This document shows, piece after piece, positions 45,233 to 58,900 of a DNA stretch of 64,000 bases. The stretch is taken from positions 11,790,071 to 11,854,070 of the forward strand of contig OZ024892.1 in assembly GCA_964017195.1 (NCBI GenBank), written 5' to 3'. The notes beneath the pieces were generated by a model. That model saw only the letters and a list, made by a program, of their open reading frames with translations. It searched no databases and was not told the DNA's origin. The position numbers and the translations under genes are program-made. The stretch comes from Siderastrea radians. Lineage: Eukaryota; Cnidaria; Anthozoa; Scleractinia; Rhizangiidae. Numbering within the stretch: the first letter of the stretch is position 1; each line of letters begins with the position of its first letter.

Positions 45233-48200
45233 AATGATAAAGATCAGCTTAAAATGAGTCCATAAGTGGCGCCAAAAACTGATAGTTTCTCTAGGAAACA
45301 CCGACATTTTCCAAACATGCACCATTTAAAAAATCACTTAACTTCAATGAGGCCCTTTTAGGGGGGATACGTATGTCCCTAGTCTGAATTTCAAAACCCT
45401 TCATTTCACATATTGAAGATGAAGCCATGTCCCTGTCGGTATTTTACTATAATTGTATTTGCGCTTGTCTTCGTTGCTGTCGCAATTTCAATCCATCTTT
45501 GTGTCGTTTGTCGCCATTTCTTCTGTCTTATGTCGCTGTTTCAAGGTCATGTCGCTTGTCGAAATTTACTCTAACAGGGCCTCTTCAATTAGGCTGGGTT
45601 TGGTTTGCGTAATGTTAAGATACTTGGGGTTTTTGCATCGTATTGCCTCATTTTCTTTTAGTATTACAGTACTTATTTATCCCAAAAATTTGCTGTTTTT
45701 TTTTCTCTCGTAAATTTTTGCCTCTGCTTTACTTTCGTTCTCCAGCCTGAAACATACTACAAGACACCAATAATTCTTCTAAAGACCCAGCTGAAAAGCT
45801 GGTCTAAATAAAAACTGACAACTGGGCTAAACAAAAAACCAGCTGAAAAGCTGGCCTAAACAAAAACAGATATATTCTATAAGCGAGAAATTCAATTTTA
45901 TCTTAATGCAGCCAGCTAAAAAGCTGGTCTAAACAGGAACTGAAATCTATAAGCGAAAAATTCATCGTAATGATGGTACCAGTTTAATTAAAAAAAGTCA
46001 ATCTTTTAAGAAAGCGTTTCATCTCGCCGTTTATCACTTTATGTTTGCAAGTCTGCACGATATTTTTTTTCAGTGAGTCTCCCCGTCCTAACTGGCGGGT
46101 AATTTTCTGTTTACGTTCGCGCGCTCTCCTGAAGTTGGCGCAACAGGCGTGAACTGACTTTCTGCCTCAAGGTGAGAGCTCATTTTTGTGCTTACATAGT
46201 GAGCCGTATTAGCGTTTGTTAAACTGGTAATAACACAACACATTTCCATTAAAAAGTTTTCTTTAGACGTTTGATAAATTAGCATTCGCTGTATTTTATT
46301 CATCTCAAGAAATCCCATTTGACGAATCAGATATTAGTGCATATCATTAGCAATTTACAGAGCTTTAAAACAATTGTTCGGTGAGATTATTTACTAACTT
46401 AGCAACTAAAAAGATTTTGTTATGATAAAGAGATTGTTGGTAGATTGTTATTAAATTTTAAAGTGGATCTTTGAAAAATCTACATAAAATATAAAAGAAA
46501 TTGCCCAAGTAGCATTTATCATTACGTCTGTTTCTCCAAGAACTTGGTGTCAGATCGTCTTTTTCAGTTGTTACGTCTTTAATTTATCTAAAATATTTTA
46601 CAGCTCCTTTTCTCAGCCGTACGTGAAGATGCGGTGGTAAATACTAAATAAGACGATAATTATCGTTCTGGTGAGAAAACAAGGTGGACTTTTCTGGTAA
46701 GTTTTGTAGTTAGGTGCCTTAAGTAAAGTTAATCAAAATTGAAAATCTGGTCTTACAGTTCATGTAAAAAAGTAAATATTAAAAAGGGCATTTCTTTATA
46801 CAAATAATATCAGAAGTGGCGAATTCTCTGCGTTAACGTTTGTCGGTGCAGGCCAAAATTTTTATCGCTCTCGTTTAATTTCTGATATGTGCCGCTCTCT
46901 TTCTGGTTTTGTTGCGTGCTTCCTGAAAACGAATCGAAGTGGTCGTTACCAAGCGAAACGCAAATAAGAACCTGAACATACTTAACAGTTTATTCACTTC
47001 TTGGTATAACAGCGAGCATCTTGGTGTAAAGGTACACCCGACAAATATTTGAATTAACAAACGTGATCATGAGAGGTTTGATGCAACATAATCAGTTGTA
47101 AATATGGCTGAGAAAAAATTTTGGTGATAGTGGCGAAAGCGGTTCACCACTGAAGCTCAAAGTTTGTAAACGGAATTTGTAATCCTTTCCGCAAAAAGTC
47201 GATGCATTGCAGTTTTAGGTCTTTCAACTTTATCCTTCTCTGTGCCACTCTTCAATTGTTTAACCGTGTAACTGTTCAGTCTGTGACTGAAATCCAACTG
47301 TGTGACCATTCAGAAAGGTTATTGAGCTATAAATTTCTTATGGTGGTGGCTTTGTTTTAATATTAAAGGAAAAGAATCAGAAGTTTTGTTTGCATGGATT
47401 TTGATTTTGTGCGCTGTAGGTCGTGAATACGCAACACGCACGCAATAAAACCGGCGTTCACAGTCGTGTTTTGCATATTTTCGATCACATTCTTCTTTTC
47501 GCTAAGAATATCATTAGAATTTCTTCCAGAACGCGCTGGTAAGATTATTTTTAGGAGCCTGGGGTAACGTGAATGACTGTTTTTTTCCTTGTGCACTGAA
47601 TTACACTGAAACCTTTTTACCCAGATTATTGCTAATTTGCGACTTGGCCTTCCGACTACGTGTATAAGGGGCCAGTTCGTTTATTACGTAAACAAAAGAC
47701 CCCAATCAATTACCTTAGAAAATGGCTTGGTGTTCAAAGGCAAAATTTATTTGTTATATCCAGTTGCTAGCAATTTCTTTTTTTGGTATTTGCACATTCC
47801 CTGTATTTGTAAGTGAAGTTGCCAAACATTTGCTAGCTATTTCATATAAACTAAGTCAATTTCAATATACAGTGTATATCGAAACACTTATCAGAAAACA
47901 TGATGACGGAATACATTGACTCAAAGGTGGTTTGCCCTCCTCACGTACTTTAAATTCACTCGCTTCGTTAACATTAAAGCCTTGCTACTTTCATAAATAA
48001 TGCACTAGTTGTAGAATTATATAGCATTGCATTGTTTGCGCGTCCTGTAATTATAGGATACCATTAGTGGAAAAGCACAAAAAGGGAAAAAAGCAAGAAA
48101 AAACAAAAAGGCAGAGAATAAAACAAGCATTATAATTCGCAGGTGACACAAGATACGACGGTTACCTCTCCCTTATTTTAGAAAGAGAAAGAGAAATCAA

Positions 48201-48526
48201 TTGCTGCCTAACTGAGATCGCCCTACATATTGTAAAATTATGTTTCCGGGAAAGTTAAAAACTAAGGGTAATAGATTTCTAACGCTCTACTTAGTACTCA
48301 GCTGTACTCGGTAGAAAAGCCACAACAAATGTTATCCGTATCTGACCAATCACATCAAACACATATAAAGAAGTGAACCAATTAGAACTGAAAACAAAGA
48401 CATACATTCAGTACCAAGCGCGGGAAATATATACCGGGCGTCAAGTGGGGGAAAATATGTTAAAGGCAACTACTCAAGTAACATCTGTCCTGCATCTGTC
48501 CCTGGTTTGCTCCTGGTTGGTTGATA
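45233..48526. other. Gene-poor region
   Basis: No gene is supported. 45780-45960 has three or four copies of the small palindromic unit CCAGCTGAAAAGCTGGTCTAAA within longer direct repeats. Short frames (for example 47722-47919 with a hydrophobic core) have no flanking support. Confidence 0.5.
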
Positions 48527-48822
48527 GAGCGCTTTTCGATTGAGTGTCGAAAGCAATCTGCATTTTGCTTTGGTTTCGCTTTACTTCGCTCTATGATTGG
48601 TTAAAAAATCTTGCATCACTTTCTAGACCAATCAGAAGTAAAACCAAAACCAATCGCGACTTGGTCTCACGCTCACGCACGCACTTGGTCTCACGCACGC
48701 CGGGTACATGAATTTGTTTCGCCTTCTGATTGGTTCCTCAGGTAATTTGGGCTTGTTGTGATTGGCTGGGGTAATTTAATTACTTTGGTTGTGGTTTTAC
48801 GACACTTATTTGAAAAACGCTC
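48527..48822. mobile_element. TA-flanked MITE, copy 2 (296 bp)
   Basis: GAGCGCTTTTCGATTGAGTG at 48527 and its counterpart (ending AAAAACGCTC at 48822) are inverted, with TA on both sides (48525-48526 and 48823-48824). Interior motifs match copy 1 at 38890: CTTTGGTTT, ATGATTGGTTAAA, GACCAATCAGAAG and CTTCTGATTGGTTC. It is non-coding and needs a transposase supplied elsewhere. Confidence 0.85.
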
Positions 48823-49610
48823 TAAGCGGCGTGTTTACTCTCAGAGCATGCAGTAGTTTTTTTTTTCAACTCCCATACACTGCCTATGCAAATGCATAAA
48901 TCAAGTGCTTTCGACATCGAATCAAAACAAAATGGCTATGTCAGCAGATTAGGGGTTAACTAGGCAATGGTTGTTTGCCAGGGATGAAAATCAAAATTCG
49001 AAATTGAGCCAATTTGTATATATCGGCCCAATAAATGTTTTAGAAAATCGACTAGCATTTTCTGTAAGTTTGCCCTGGAAACCATTAAGTAATGCGAAAG
49101 AGGTTTTATATTCAGTAAGGTATTTTCAAGAGGAATTGTAACTTTTAAACCTTCACTCAACGTGGCACCCAACGCATCTTTTCGCTGGAATAGCTTGTTC
49201 AGAAGGCATTAACCGTCGCAGAAATTCAAACTTAATTGTTATGAAAAACTAGAGTTTTCTTTGGCGAAATGTCTTCCCAACCTTTCGTTAACCAGTAAGT
49301 AGACTAAGTCCTTTTGTTTACGGAGCGGATAAATACGCCGTTTAGAGTGCAAAATGAGGTCAGCTAGCATTTTGGGAAGCCGGAAGCAGCTAGGAAATTC
49401 GAAGAATAAGTCTCCGCAAGAGAGCTATCCTCTCTTGGTCTCCGTTTTCAAAATTTTCTGCGACTTAAATTTTCATCTAAAGAATGGGATTAGTTTCAAA
49501 GGCCCTGGAAGAGAATCTGAACTGAGCGTTTTAAGTATTTTCCTTAAATTTTCCCTTTGCGTGCCCCGACTCAGAAAAGCGGCAACTTTGAATTATTTTG
49601 AATAATTTAT

Positions 49611-52080
49611 AGCGGAGCCAGCGCGCTAGCGCGTCAGCGGAGCTCCATTGCTAAGGAAATTTGGTAACCTATCAGGAGGGAGTGATGAACTTGGGCCTGG
49701 GCACAAGCGCCGGTATTGGCGAATGAAAAACCGAGGTGTCTGGCCATCGTGACGTCACATATAAATCTGCCCCGGAAATTCAAAGGAAAGTTAACAAATG
49801 GCTTCCTCGCAAATGTTTACAGTCCAGTTTCTCAAAAAGTACAGATCAAAACAATAAAAGAACGAAAGGTATGCTGCATGCTATAACATAAAAAGTAATC
49901 TTAATGTAAATTGGTCCTCAAAACAAAATAACCAATTGGCGATAAGACTCAAAAGATTTCATGGACGCTTTGGTCGATCGATTGAAATCGTGATCAAGAT
50001 CACCTTTCAGAAGCTGTATCTCACAAAGCCTAAGATGTGTCGCTTGGAGACAAAAACATAACTTTTATATGTATAAACTCTTTCCAATTTTAGGAAAATA
50101 AAATTGCGTAACAATTTCATTAAAATGATCAGTGGCTTTAAACATCATTAAAATGTGGAGAAGAATACTCCAATACAAAGAAACGTTTACTGTGAATTCA
50201 TCTGCTTGGATCGAAGTTAATAATGGACCACAGTAATTCCTTACTTTGCTAAACTATCTTGTAAAAAACGACAAAGATGACAGCATTTGCTGGAGGCGAG
50301 GCAAAACAGCTGACACGCCGGCTCTCCGGCCAAATTTCTGCTGATCTCTTATCGAATAATTATAAAAAACCACAGTTTATCTAAAACGCCAACTTTCTCA
50401 GGTTACTGATGTTAAGGGTTAACAAGGCTGTCTCTTTACAAGAATGGTCCTCAGTTTGACTGTTTTAAAAGTAATTAATCTTTGAAAATCAAATGACAGG
50501 ACCAATTCAATTTATTTGCGAAACGGTCATCGTCAGTTGTAGCTAGTTGTGGATCAAGTAGACGGTCAAACTCTTTCTAAAACACTATGCAACCTGGACA
50601 GCAACTGAATCTAGAGGAAACTGGAGGTATTGAGAATAAATCACTGAATCACTGATCCAAATGGTACTCAAATATATCTACTAGTTTTCATAAAAAAGTA
50701 CAGAACCAGATCAGCGAAGACTTGTTTCCTCAGGCGCCCGCATAATTTGCGAGCTGATTCAGATTTTTATGTTGTTCTGCAAAAGTGTAGTTTACACGGG
50801 TTAAATGAGGTGGCAAAAATTTACTAAGTTCGATTACTCTTTCCCTAGCAATTAAATATCACTATTCTTTCCTTATACAGAAGATGGAAGCAAATACTGT
50901 AAGAAAAGTTAACTTTTAAGTGCTAAACATACCCTTCTAGGTTCGCCTTCTATTATACTCAGCTAAACAAACGGACTGATCATTTTTTTGGCAAATACTA
51001 TACCACTTTTTTCAACTTGGGTACTTTTGTTAAACTATAGGCTAGTCCGTAGCCAAGTTTCAAGTTTCCCTGTGGTATATAACTGAAATAAACACACTTT
51101 TTGGGACGCGGACAATAACAATTTTCCCGCATAATTCTTCTATCGCAGAGAGTAAACACGACTCTTAAAACATTATTTAAGTGTGATTTTAACGTTAAGA
51201 CAAAGAGCCACTTACCTATATCGAAAAAAGGGATGACTAAAATTCCATTACCCAAGAAAACAAGCTTAGCTGAAAGCTTAATAGCACAAAAAAATATGTT
51301 TGTAGCCCGAACTCTAACATAGCTGCCAGCGCCATTTTTGAAGACTCGGCAAACTCGCGCGCTTTTCACGTCGTGACGTCACGATGGCCAGACACCTCGA
51401 ACCAGCCGAGCGGCGAGTTCATCACTCCCTCCTGTAACCTATCAAGCCAAGAAATTTTGGCAGTGACGTATTAGTCACGTGACCGTCCGTCCGTCCGTAC
51501 GTCCGTACGTCTGTACGTCCGTCCGCACCACAGGATTACCAATACCGCTTCATACACTGGATATAACCCTGTGCTGAATCCCGTGTGGTTTTGGCGCGAA
51601 ATCGCATGTTGACCCGCGTTGTAGCAAAACAAGCAAAGTCAACAAAATTCAAAAACAAATTTGTTAATGAAAAAAAGTTCAAAAGAATACTCAGTTGTCT
51701 TCTTGGCGAAAAAAAATTAGGCGATAAAGTTCAGGCGAAAAGTTCAAATTTGCCTCGTCGGTTCTGTTCGAACTCGGTCGGCACACCGCTTGAGCTCGCA
51801 GCTTTTCGCAGCGGTTTCGACGCCAAATATAGCAGAGCTAGTGCTTTTTGGTTTTTTCTGTCCACAACCATGGTTTTTACGGCGTTCCGAACACATTCTG
51901 ACAGGAAAAACACCAGCATTTTCATGCTGATAGGCAGCTTGTCACGAAGTTGAAAATGACAACGAACGCTCATGGCCTAGTGGACTAATATCCAGTTTCA
52001 GATGCCGACGTACGGGGTTCGGCTCTCAGCGAGAGTAGGAATTTTTTTCTTTTATTTTTTTCTTTCTCAATTTTTTTTAT
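49611..52080 (+). mobile_element. Repeat element interrupted by a hAT insertion, with tRNA-like tail
   Basis: Left part 49611-49672 opens with the hairpin GGAGCCAGCGCGCTAGCGCG. After the hAT insertion the same element resumes at 51443 and runs to a T-rich tail at about 52040-52080. Near the end, TGGCCTAGTGG and GGGGTTCGGCTCTC (about 51973-52026) are spaced like the A and B boxes of a tRNA-derived SINE. Between them lies a GTCC/GTAC microsatellite (51480-51525). A minus-strand frame of 80 codons (51731-51973) is of unknown nature. Confidence 0.5.
49673..51434. mobile_element. hAT-type non-autonomous element with 8-bp target duplication
   Basis: The left end CAGGAGGGAGTGATGAACT at 49673 is matched by the inverted right end ending CCCTCCTG at 51434, and TAACCTAT flanks both ends (49665-49672 and 51435-51442). 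CAG...CTG termini with 8-bp duplications are diagnostic of hAT elements. Just inside, GAGGTGTCTGGCCATCGTGA is also inverted (about 49732 and 51378-51397). No hAT transposase is found in the 1.76 kb. Confidence 0.9.
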
Positions 52081-52249
52081 TTAACGACTTGAATGGGAGT
52101 ATTTTCACAAATTAATAACTGCCAGCAAAAAACAAAAAACAAAAAAAAACAAAAACAAACAAACAAACAAAACAAAGAGGGGGGACTCCGCTTTTTGGCT
52201 AGCCTAAATCTATATATATTAATGAGGTTCAGTAGCTTAACAGTCCGTG

Positions 52250-52735
52250 GATAAAATCCTAAAGTGTGACCATTCAAATGAAAGCTACTGAGCAGTACTT
52301 TCCTGTGGTGCTGTTTATTATGCTGTACGAGGTGGTTCTAACTTTTGAGCCTGTGGATGAAATCCTAAAGTGTGATCATTCAAATGAAAGCTACTGAGCA
52401 GTACTTTCCTGTGGTGCTGTTTATTATGCTGTACAAGGTGGTTCTAACTTTTGAGCCTGTGGATGAAATCCTAATGTGTGATCATTCAAATGAAAGCTAC
52501 TGAGCAGTACTTTCCTGTGGTGCTGTTTATTATGCTGTACATGGTGGTTCCAACTTTTGAGTGTGCGGATGAAATTCTAAAGTGTGACCATTCAAATGAA
52601 AGCTACTGAGCAGTACTTTCCTATGGTACTGTTTATTATGCTGTACATGGTGGTTCCAACTTTTGAGTGTGCGGATGAAATCCTAAAGTGTGAACATTTA
52701 AATGAAAGCTACTGAGCAGTACTTTTAATTCCTAT
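52250..52735 (+). repeat. Array of a 106-bp tandem repeat (five units)
   Basis: Units keyed on AAAGTGTGAYCATTCAAATG start at 52261, 52367, 52473, 52579 and 52685, exactly 106 bp apart each time. Each contains AAAGCTACTGAGCAGTACTT and TTTATTATGCTGTAC. Confidence 0.95.
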
Positions 52736-54104
52736 GATACTCGAAAATCTAGATTTATCAACTGACTTGATAAGGTAAATTGGCCATCGTAAAGAAATGG
52801 TACTGATTATTATACTGTACAAGGTGTTTCTTACTTTTGATATTGAGCGTCCATTCAAATGGCAACTACTGTATTGTTTTTAATAAATATTTTTACACAA
52901 ACATTTATGAAACCAGTTTCCCTGTTCGTTTAAGTTTAAGTTCGGGTGCTCTTACCAGGAAAAGACTAAGCAACCAGTATAAATTTAAACAAAACAAAAC
53001 TAGAGCCACGAAACAATAATGACAACGTAAGCCGGCATCAGACTTCTGCACTTTAAAACATTTTCATCTACAGTGCGGTTATTTTCAGTTCAATTAATCC
53101 GTTGAGTATCAGGTTAACGATAGGGCAAGACACACAAGCAAAACAACTCCTAAAAGCTTTTTTATGAATTTTTGCTTATGAGCGTTAATAAGGCTTGACG
53201 TGAAAGAATTAAACACTTTGAAACCTAAATTTTTCTAAAAAACAATGCAAGTTTATTGAGTCAGCTGCTTATGTCAATTCACGTCTTGTTATAAATAGAA
53301 CCGGCTAATTTAAACTGACATTGAATCTCAGGACCATACTTCTTGCAATCCTGACTTCGCTGAAGCGAAAACTTCAGACGATAGTGGCACATGCCCAGTT
53401 CGGACTATTAAACCAGGTTGCGTAAGCTTTGAAAAACTTCTTCCTTTATTCGCGGGTTAAATAAGCGCTTAAAACTTGTCTAAACAAACTGTTCTGTTGT
53501 AATATTGCGTCCCGCCATCTTGTTTGTTCAGTACCTTTTGACCTGATGACACAATGCATTGCGGCTCTTAAGAAGACTAGATTTTGAATACATTGAAGTA
53601 AACATTAACGAGCTGTACAAGCCGATTTATAATTAATGGAGTTTCTTGATCCAGTCTACTTTTGTTTTACTAAAAGCATTCATTTTTAACATTCTTACTT
53701 GGCAAAATATTAGTTAGAAAGGTTTGCAGAAAATGGGTTATTTGTGAACTACGTCATTGAAACACATCGCAAAGCGGACAAAATCGCTCTTCGCGTCCAA
53801 AGGTGGTTAAAGGTTAGTTTTGAAATCTGCTCTACTCCTTCATGAAAAATTTACGCATTGCTGATCTCTGCTAGCACTCAACAATTTTCAATAACAACCA
53901 ATTCTAGAATAATTATGATGCAATTTAACTCACTTTTAATTTTGCGTGAGTTACAATCAAAATTGTTCTAACGGTAGAGATTTTCAACGGGTGAAACCGA
54001 AACATTAAGATTCGGTGGCACAAGCAAAACAGATTGCCGAAGATGACTCTTTTACTCGCATATTGATAAACGTACAGAAAACTAGCGGGAAAGTACTGCC
54101 TAGT
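52736..54104. other. Spacer between the inverted 106-bp arrays
   Basis: About 1.4 kb with no supported gene and no transposase motif. It may be the interior of a foldback-type element whose arms are the two arrays. Confidence 0.4.
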
Positions 54105-54480
54105 AAGCGGCCACATTTTAGGATTTCATCCACAGACTCAAAAAGTTATGCCCATCTTGTGCAGCATAACAAACAGTACCAAAGGAAAGTACTGCTCAGT
54201 AGCTTTTATTTGAATGGTCACACTTTAGGATTTCATCCACAGACTCAAAAGTTAGAGCCACCTTGTACAGCATAGCAAACAGTACCACAGGAAAGACGGC
54301 TCAATAGCTTTCATTTTGAATGGTCATACTTTAGGGTTTCATCCACAGACATAAAAACTAGAACCACCTTGTACACAGCATAATAAACAGTACCATGCAG
54401 AGGAAATTACTGCTCAGTAGCTTTAATTTGAATGGTTATACTTTTGGATTTCATCCACTATCTCAAAATTTAGAACAACA
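54105..54480 (-). repeat. Reverse-oriented array of the 106-bp repeat (four units)
   Basis: Reverse-complement units keyed on GGATTTCATCCACAGACTC begin at 54121, 54229, 54334 and 54446 (105-112 bp apart). They carry AGTACTGCTCAGTAGCTTT. These units are more diverged than those at 52250. Confidence 0.9.
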
Positions 54481-55851
54481 TAACTTAGTTTAAGCTGTGA
54501 TGCTGTTAGTGAATGTATCAAACTGGGTAAGCTCGTGTCTTCTGAAAAAGTGCATATGTCTGCCGGGCTTTCTTTTCTCCATAAAGTTTTTCGTATCGGG
54601 AACAGACCTCTTTTGTCTCATTCGATTCAGTACTGTTTGCATAAAAGAGTTTAAGAGCTAAGCCCTAACTGTTTTCTTGTTTACTTACAGTATGAATTCA
54701 ACTCATTAGCGCCAATGGTGCAACCTCCAGTCAACTTCAATTTAAAAAAGAAGCTTCACCAAAATATTGCATTGCATGGAGAGATTCGTAAGATTGTCTG
54801 ACACTAGGGCTTGGCCCATTGTGCTAGCATAATTTTTGGCATAATTCGAGCAAACGAGCACAATTTTTCAAAAAGCACTGCTCGAGCATAATTGGAAAAA
54901 TTTTGCACTTTCTAAAGCATTTAAACTAAAAACAATTTCATTCTTGCTGTTTTGCGCTTTAGAGTAGTAGCAATCTACTTTTTTAGGAGATTTGGGAGCT
55001 ACTGGAAGTATTTTGCTTGCCGACTTTCCTAGTTACCAGACCTCTCTCTCCTTCCGTACGCTCGGTCACACACGAAACCAATATGGCGTCAGACAGCATC
55101 GATCTATACTCAGGTTATGTACATCAAAAAGTTGTCATTTTGTGAGCATAATTTTGGAATCTTGTAGCATAATTTGGGAACTTTGGCATAATTTTTGGCA
55201 CAATTCGACAAAATTGGGAGCAGTGCAGTGCTAGCAGCATAAAATGCCACTTTTAGGAACACAATGGACCATGCCCTCTTTGGCACTCGGAACTAGAACT
55301 TATATTGTTATTTTGATCAGGACTCTTAATCAGGAAGTGTATCTGACAAGTTCTGTTTGGCATATTGTAAATGGAAAGGGAAGAACGAAAGAAAGAACAC
55401 AAACTCATGCCAAAATTTGCTCCTGTTTTTCAATCACTGTTCATTAGTCCCCAGGCCTTCTCCTGAACACAAATTGGAAAAAGCTTGATTTTAATTAAAA
55501 AAAAAAACTTAAAAGTAAGTGTACAATTTAGGGTTCGTTGAAAATAAAAGGTTCCACGGGCAGATGCGGGGTATAATTCGTAAAACGCATCAAAACTGTC
55601 GTTTTGTTCTTGTATGCCGTGCAAAAACGAGATCAGCTGTCAAATAGACGAATTTTTAAGCAAATGTTTCACGCGCTACTCAGAACATTTTTACGTACAT
55701 GGGTCTAATTCTCAACACAAATATAATGACTGAGAAAGAATTTTTGACTACTTGAGAAACAACAACGTTGAATTGAGATTGGGTGTAGCGGGTCTCAGAA
55801 AAAAAAGTACGCGCGTAGATTTCATCATTGAGCCACAGGGAAACAGCGCGA

Positions 55852-55853
55852 TA

Positions 55854-55889
<36 letters not shown>

Positions 55890-55907
55890 CATTATTATTA
55901 TTATTAC

Positions 55908-55947
<40 letters not shown>
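55852..55947. repeat. ATT microsatellite
   Basis: About 30 ATT units with a few single-base interruptions. Confidence 0.95.
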
Positions 55948-58900
55948 TCATGGCAACCAGATTTCGCTCATCAGAGGGAACACGGGCTCTCTTTACGACT
56001 GGGAACTCAAATTTCTCGTTCTGTTGAGTTTGTTGAACTGTATACAATAAAAATGTCCGCGGTCTTTCACAGCATAAAATACATTTGCACCGTGAAAGTT
56101 ACAAATGGCAACATAGCATTCAGATTAGCTTGATCGAGATCAGTGAACAATTTTCCAACAGGGGCTCGTGCTTACACCAATCAACTGAGACTGATGGCTA
56201 AAATAATATAAAATGTTCCTAGCTAGTTGACAAAAAGCCAATTAACGCTAATGCCTGAATGACTTTATTTAATACAGCGTGCCGAAACTGAAGCGCCACA
56301 CACATATACACGCACAAAATACACTAATGAGGTATCTGAAGGTGCAAAGCCTGATCCAGCTTTTATTGTTGAAATCAATTATTCACGACTAGTTCAACGC
56401 TGGTGACGTCGCTCGCGAGTAGTGCCAAGTTCAGCTGTGAATCCATGGTGTAGATAAGAAGTGGAGTTGTTGTTTTAACAAAGGAACATTTCTTTTTAGT
56501 CATTAACAAAGAAAAATGCTTCCGTCAAAAGAGGTATTTATTTCAGCATCAATTACTTGGGGGATGTCCCCATTATTGAAGTATAGCACTTCGCAAAGAA
56601 CAGTTTAAATAACGTGATTGTTTGTATCCAGGTTAGGAGCTGTATATTTGCAAATTCGAAGCTTAAGGCATGGGGTCATGGAAAGACTAAAATTAAGTGA
56701 AACCACCAGACCAGTGTGTAAGTTCTAATTGCTTCCTGTATCTGCTGTGATTTCAATTGTCACTGTAACAGGATTTCGTGCAGTCCAGCAGGAGAGAATG
56801 GCTGGAGAATAAAACGCAGTCATTTCAATAATTTGTTTTTGCGGGTGTGTAGAGTCGTCGGATATTTTTTGTCAGTATTTAAATTTCTGACACTCGTAAT
56901 TGATCGCATCTTTGTATGGAATCTAAATCATGATTGGTTCATGACCTCAAAATAAGCGGATGGCACGAAAAGTCGACCTGTTTTTATTGACGATGTAATG
57001 TGTTAAAACCACAAGGGGCATTTGGGCTTTCATTCATAACTGTTATAACAGAAACCTTTTTATTGATGCGCGGATTAAGATTGTTTAGATGCAAATCTCT
57101 TTATCACAAATAAACAATGTAGCTCCATGGGTTTCGTACTTAAGATAATAGATACTGTCACCTGCAAGAATAGGTCATCATGAAGTGAAAAAGAACATCA
57201 CATTAGCATAGATTTCAACGACAACGGCTTGGAGACACAGTCTTTGCGACAATTAATATTGTCTAGCGTTTGCTGCCGTGATTGCGATTTTTCTTGCACA
57301 AAATCGTATCTTGTCCAAAGTTTGTTTTCTTCAACCTATGGAGAACTTTACAGGAAGTTATTTCAGGGCAAAACAGCCTTATGTGCGAGCAGAACAATTC
57401 GGATCCCTGCGGGTAACAAATCGTAAGTTGAAATGACCTAATTGTATTACAAGGCTCCGTTTAGTTTTTCAATCGCTGTTTTGAAGAGCAGGCTGCTTAT
57501 ATTTTCATTGCCTTTAAAGATAAATAATTGCCGATTTTCAATGATTTATCTCTTTGCTTTGTAAGCGTGCTAACAAATTTCACTTCTGCTATCTCATCGT
57601 CCTCACCCAGTTCCTACTTCAGACAACCCAGCTGAACCTAAAGCAATTAAAAAGTAGCCGCCGTAACCTCTCTGTCTGTGAGAAAATACTATTTACGTGT
57701 GACCATTAAAGCTCTATGTGGAGATTTCCTTTTTTAAATATTTTGAAAAGGAAAATTTCATTTCTTTTTTAAATGTTTTGAATTATTTAGACACTCTACT
57801 GATGGAAGTTAAGGTAGCAGTATCTTTATTTGGCAATGACCTTGTGTTTACTGAAGAGTGATTTTACACGGATGGTTTTAATTAATATGCATATTAGTAG
57901 GTAGGTACTTTTCTGAAAGATTGCTACTGAATTTTAGACTGATTTAGAAACCAGTGCAGTCTCGATACAGTGATCGTGCACACTGAAGGAAATACACGAC
58001 CCGGCGGCTTAAACGAGCAACCACTAAGCTGTGGAGCCATTTCTCCGATAAAGACATCGATTGACCTCTGTGAGTATATCATGAATGTTTGGTGTATAAC
58101 GTAGCAAATGTTTTCACGTGCCGAGCTTTTGTTTACTATATCAAGGTCCGTTTCAATGAATAAAAGAACTATTTGCTGCTAATGGGACGATCCCAAAAGC
58201 CTGACAAACGTTCGTTAAAATTAACGCCTGGATAATTAGAACAACGTCATCACACTTAGTAACAGCGGATTGTTTATCAAAACTTTTCCTAAAAAGACAC
58301 TTTTTTGCTACACTTTTCTTAAGACTCGATCATTGATATCCATTAACAATTAGATTGATGACTTTTAGACGGGATCTAATTTCAAATTAAAACACTTGGG
58401 AGCCCGTGCACGGGGGCCATGGATGCGACCCCTGTTGGGAGAATTCAAACTCCGAAATTTTTCTTTGAGAACCTTGTGCCAATAGCTAATCAATATTATT
58501 TATCGTCACGTCTACCAAAAACACGTGTTATTACTCTCCTTCTATACCTGTGAACGTAAGCCAAATTATTAAGCACTTGTGTACAACAAAAGGGAGACGA
58601 AAAAGAAGAGTTTTCTATACCTAGAGTGAATTAATGTGCAATTTCCTAAAGTTGCATTGATGAACGATTGTGTTGAAAGCTCATCGTCAAAGAGGTTATT
58701 TCAGTTCACGCACAAGTTTTAAAGTTAATATCGTTTCGTCTTCGACGTTTGATTGGAATTCCCATTTGCGCAGTCTTTATATATCTGGCTTGAAAGTAAG
58801 TTTATAATTCTTCATTTACCATCAGACGTATAGCTTGCAATGTTTGCAGGAGTTCCAATGTACGGATCTGTGACTGAACGAGAACATCCGAAAGCTGACG

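Noticed and set aside
55752..56133. Frames with poly-Tyr and poly-Ile
   Set aside because: They translate the ATT microsatellite at 55852-55947.
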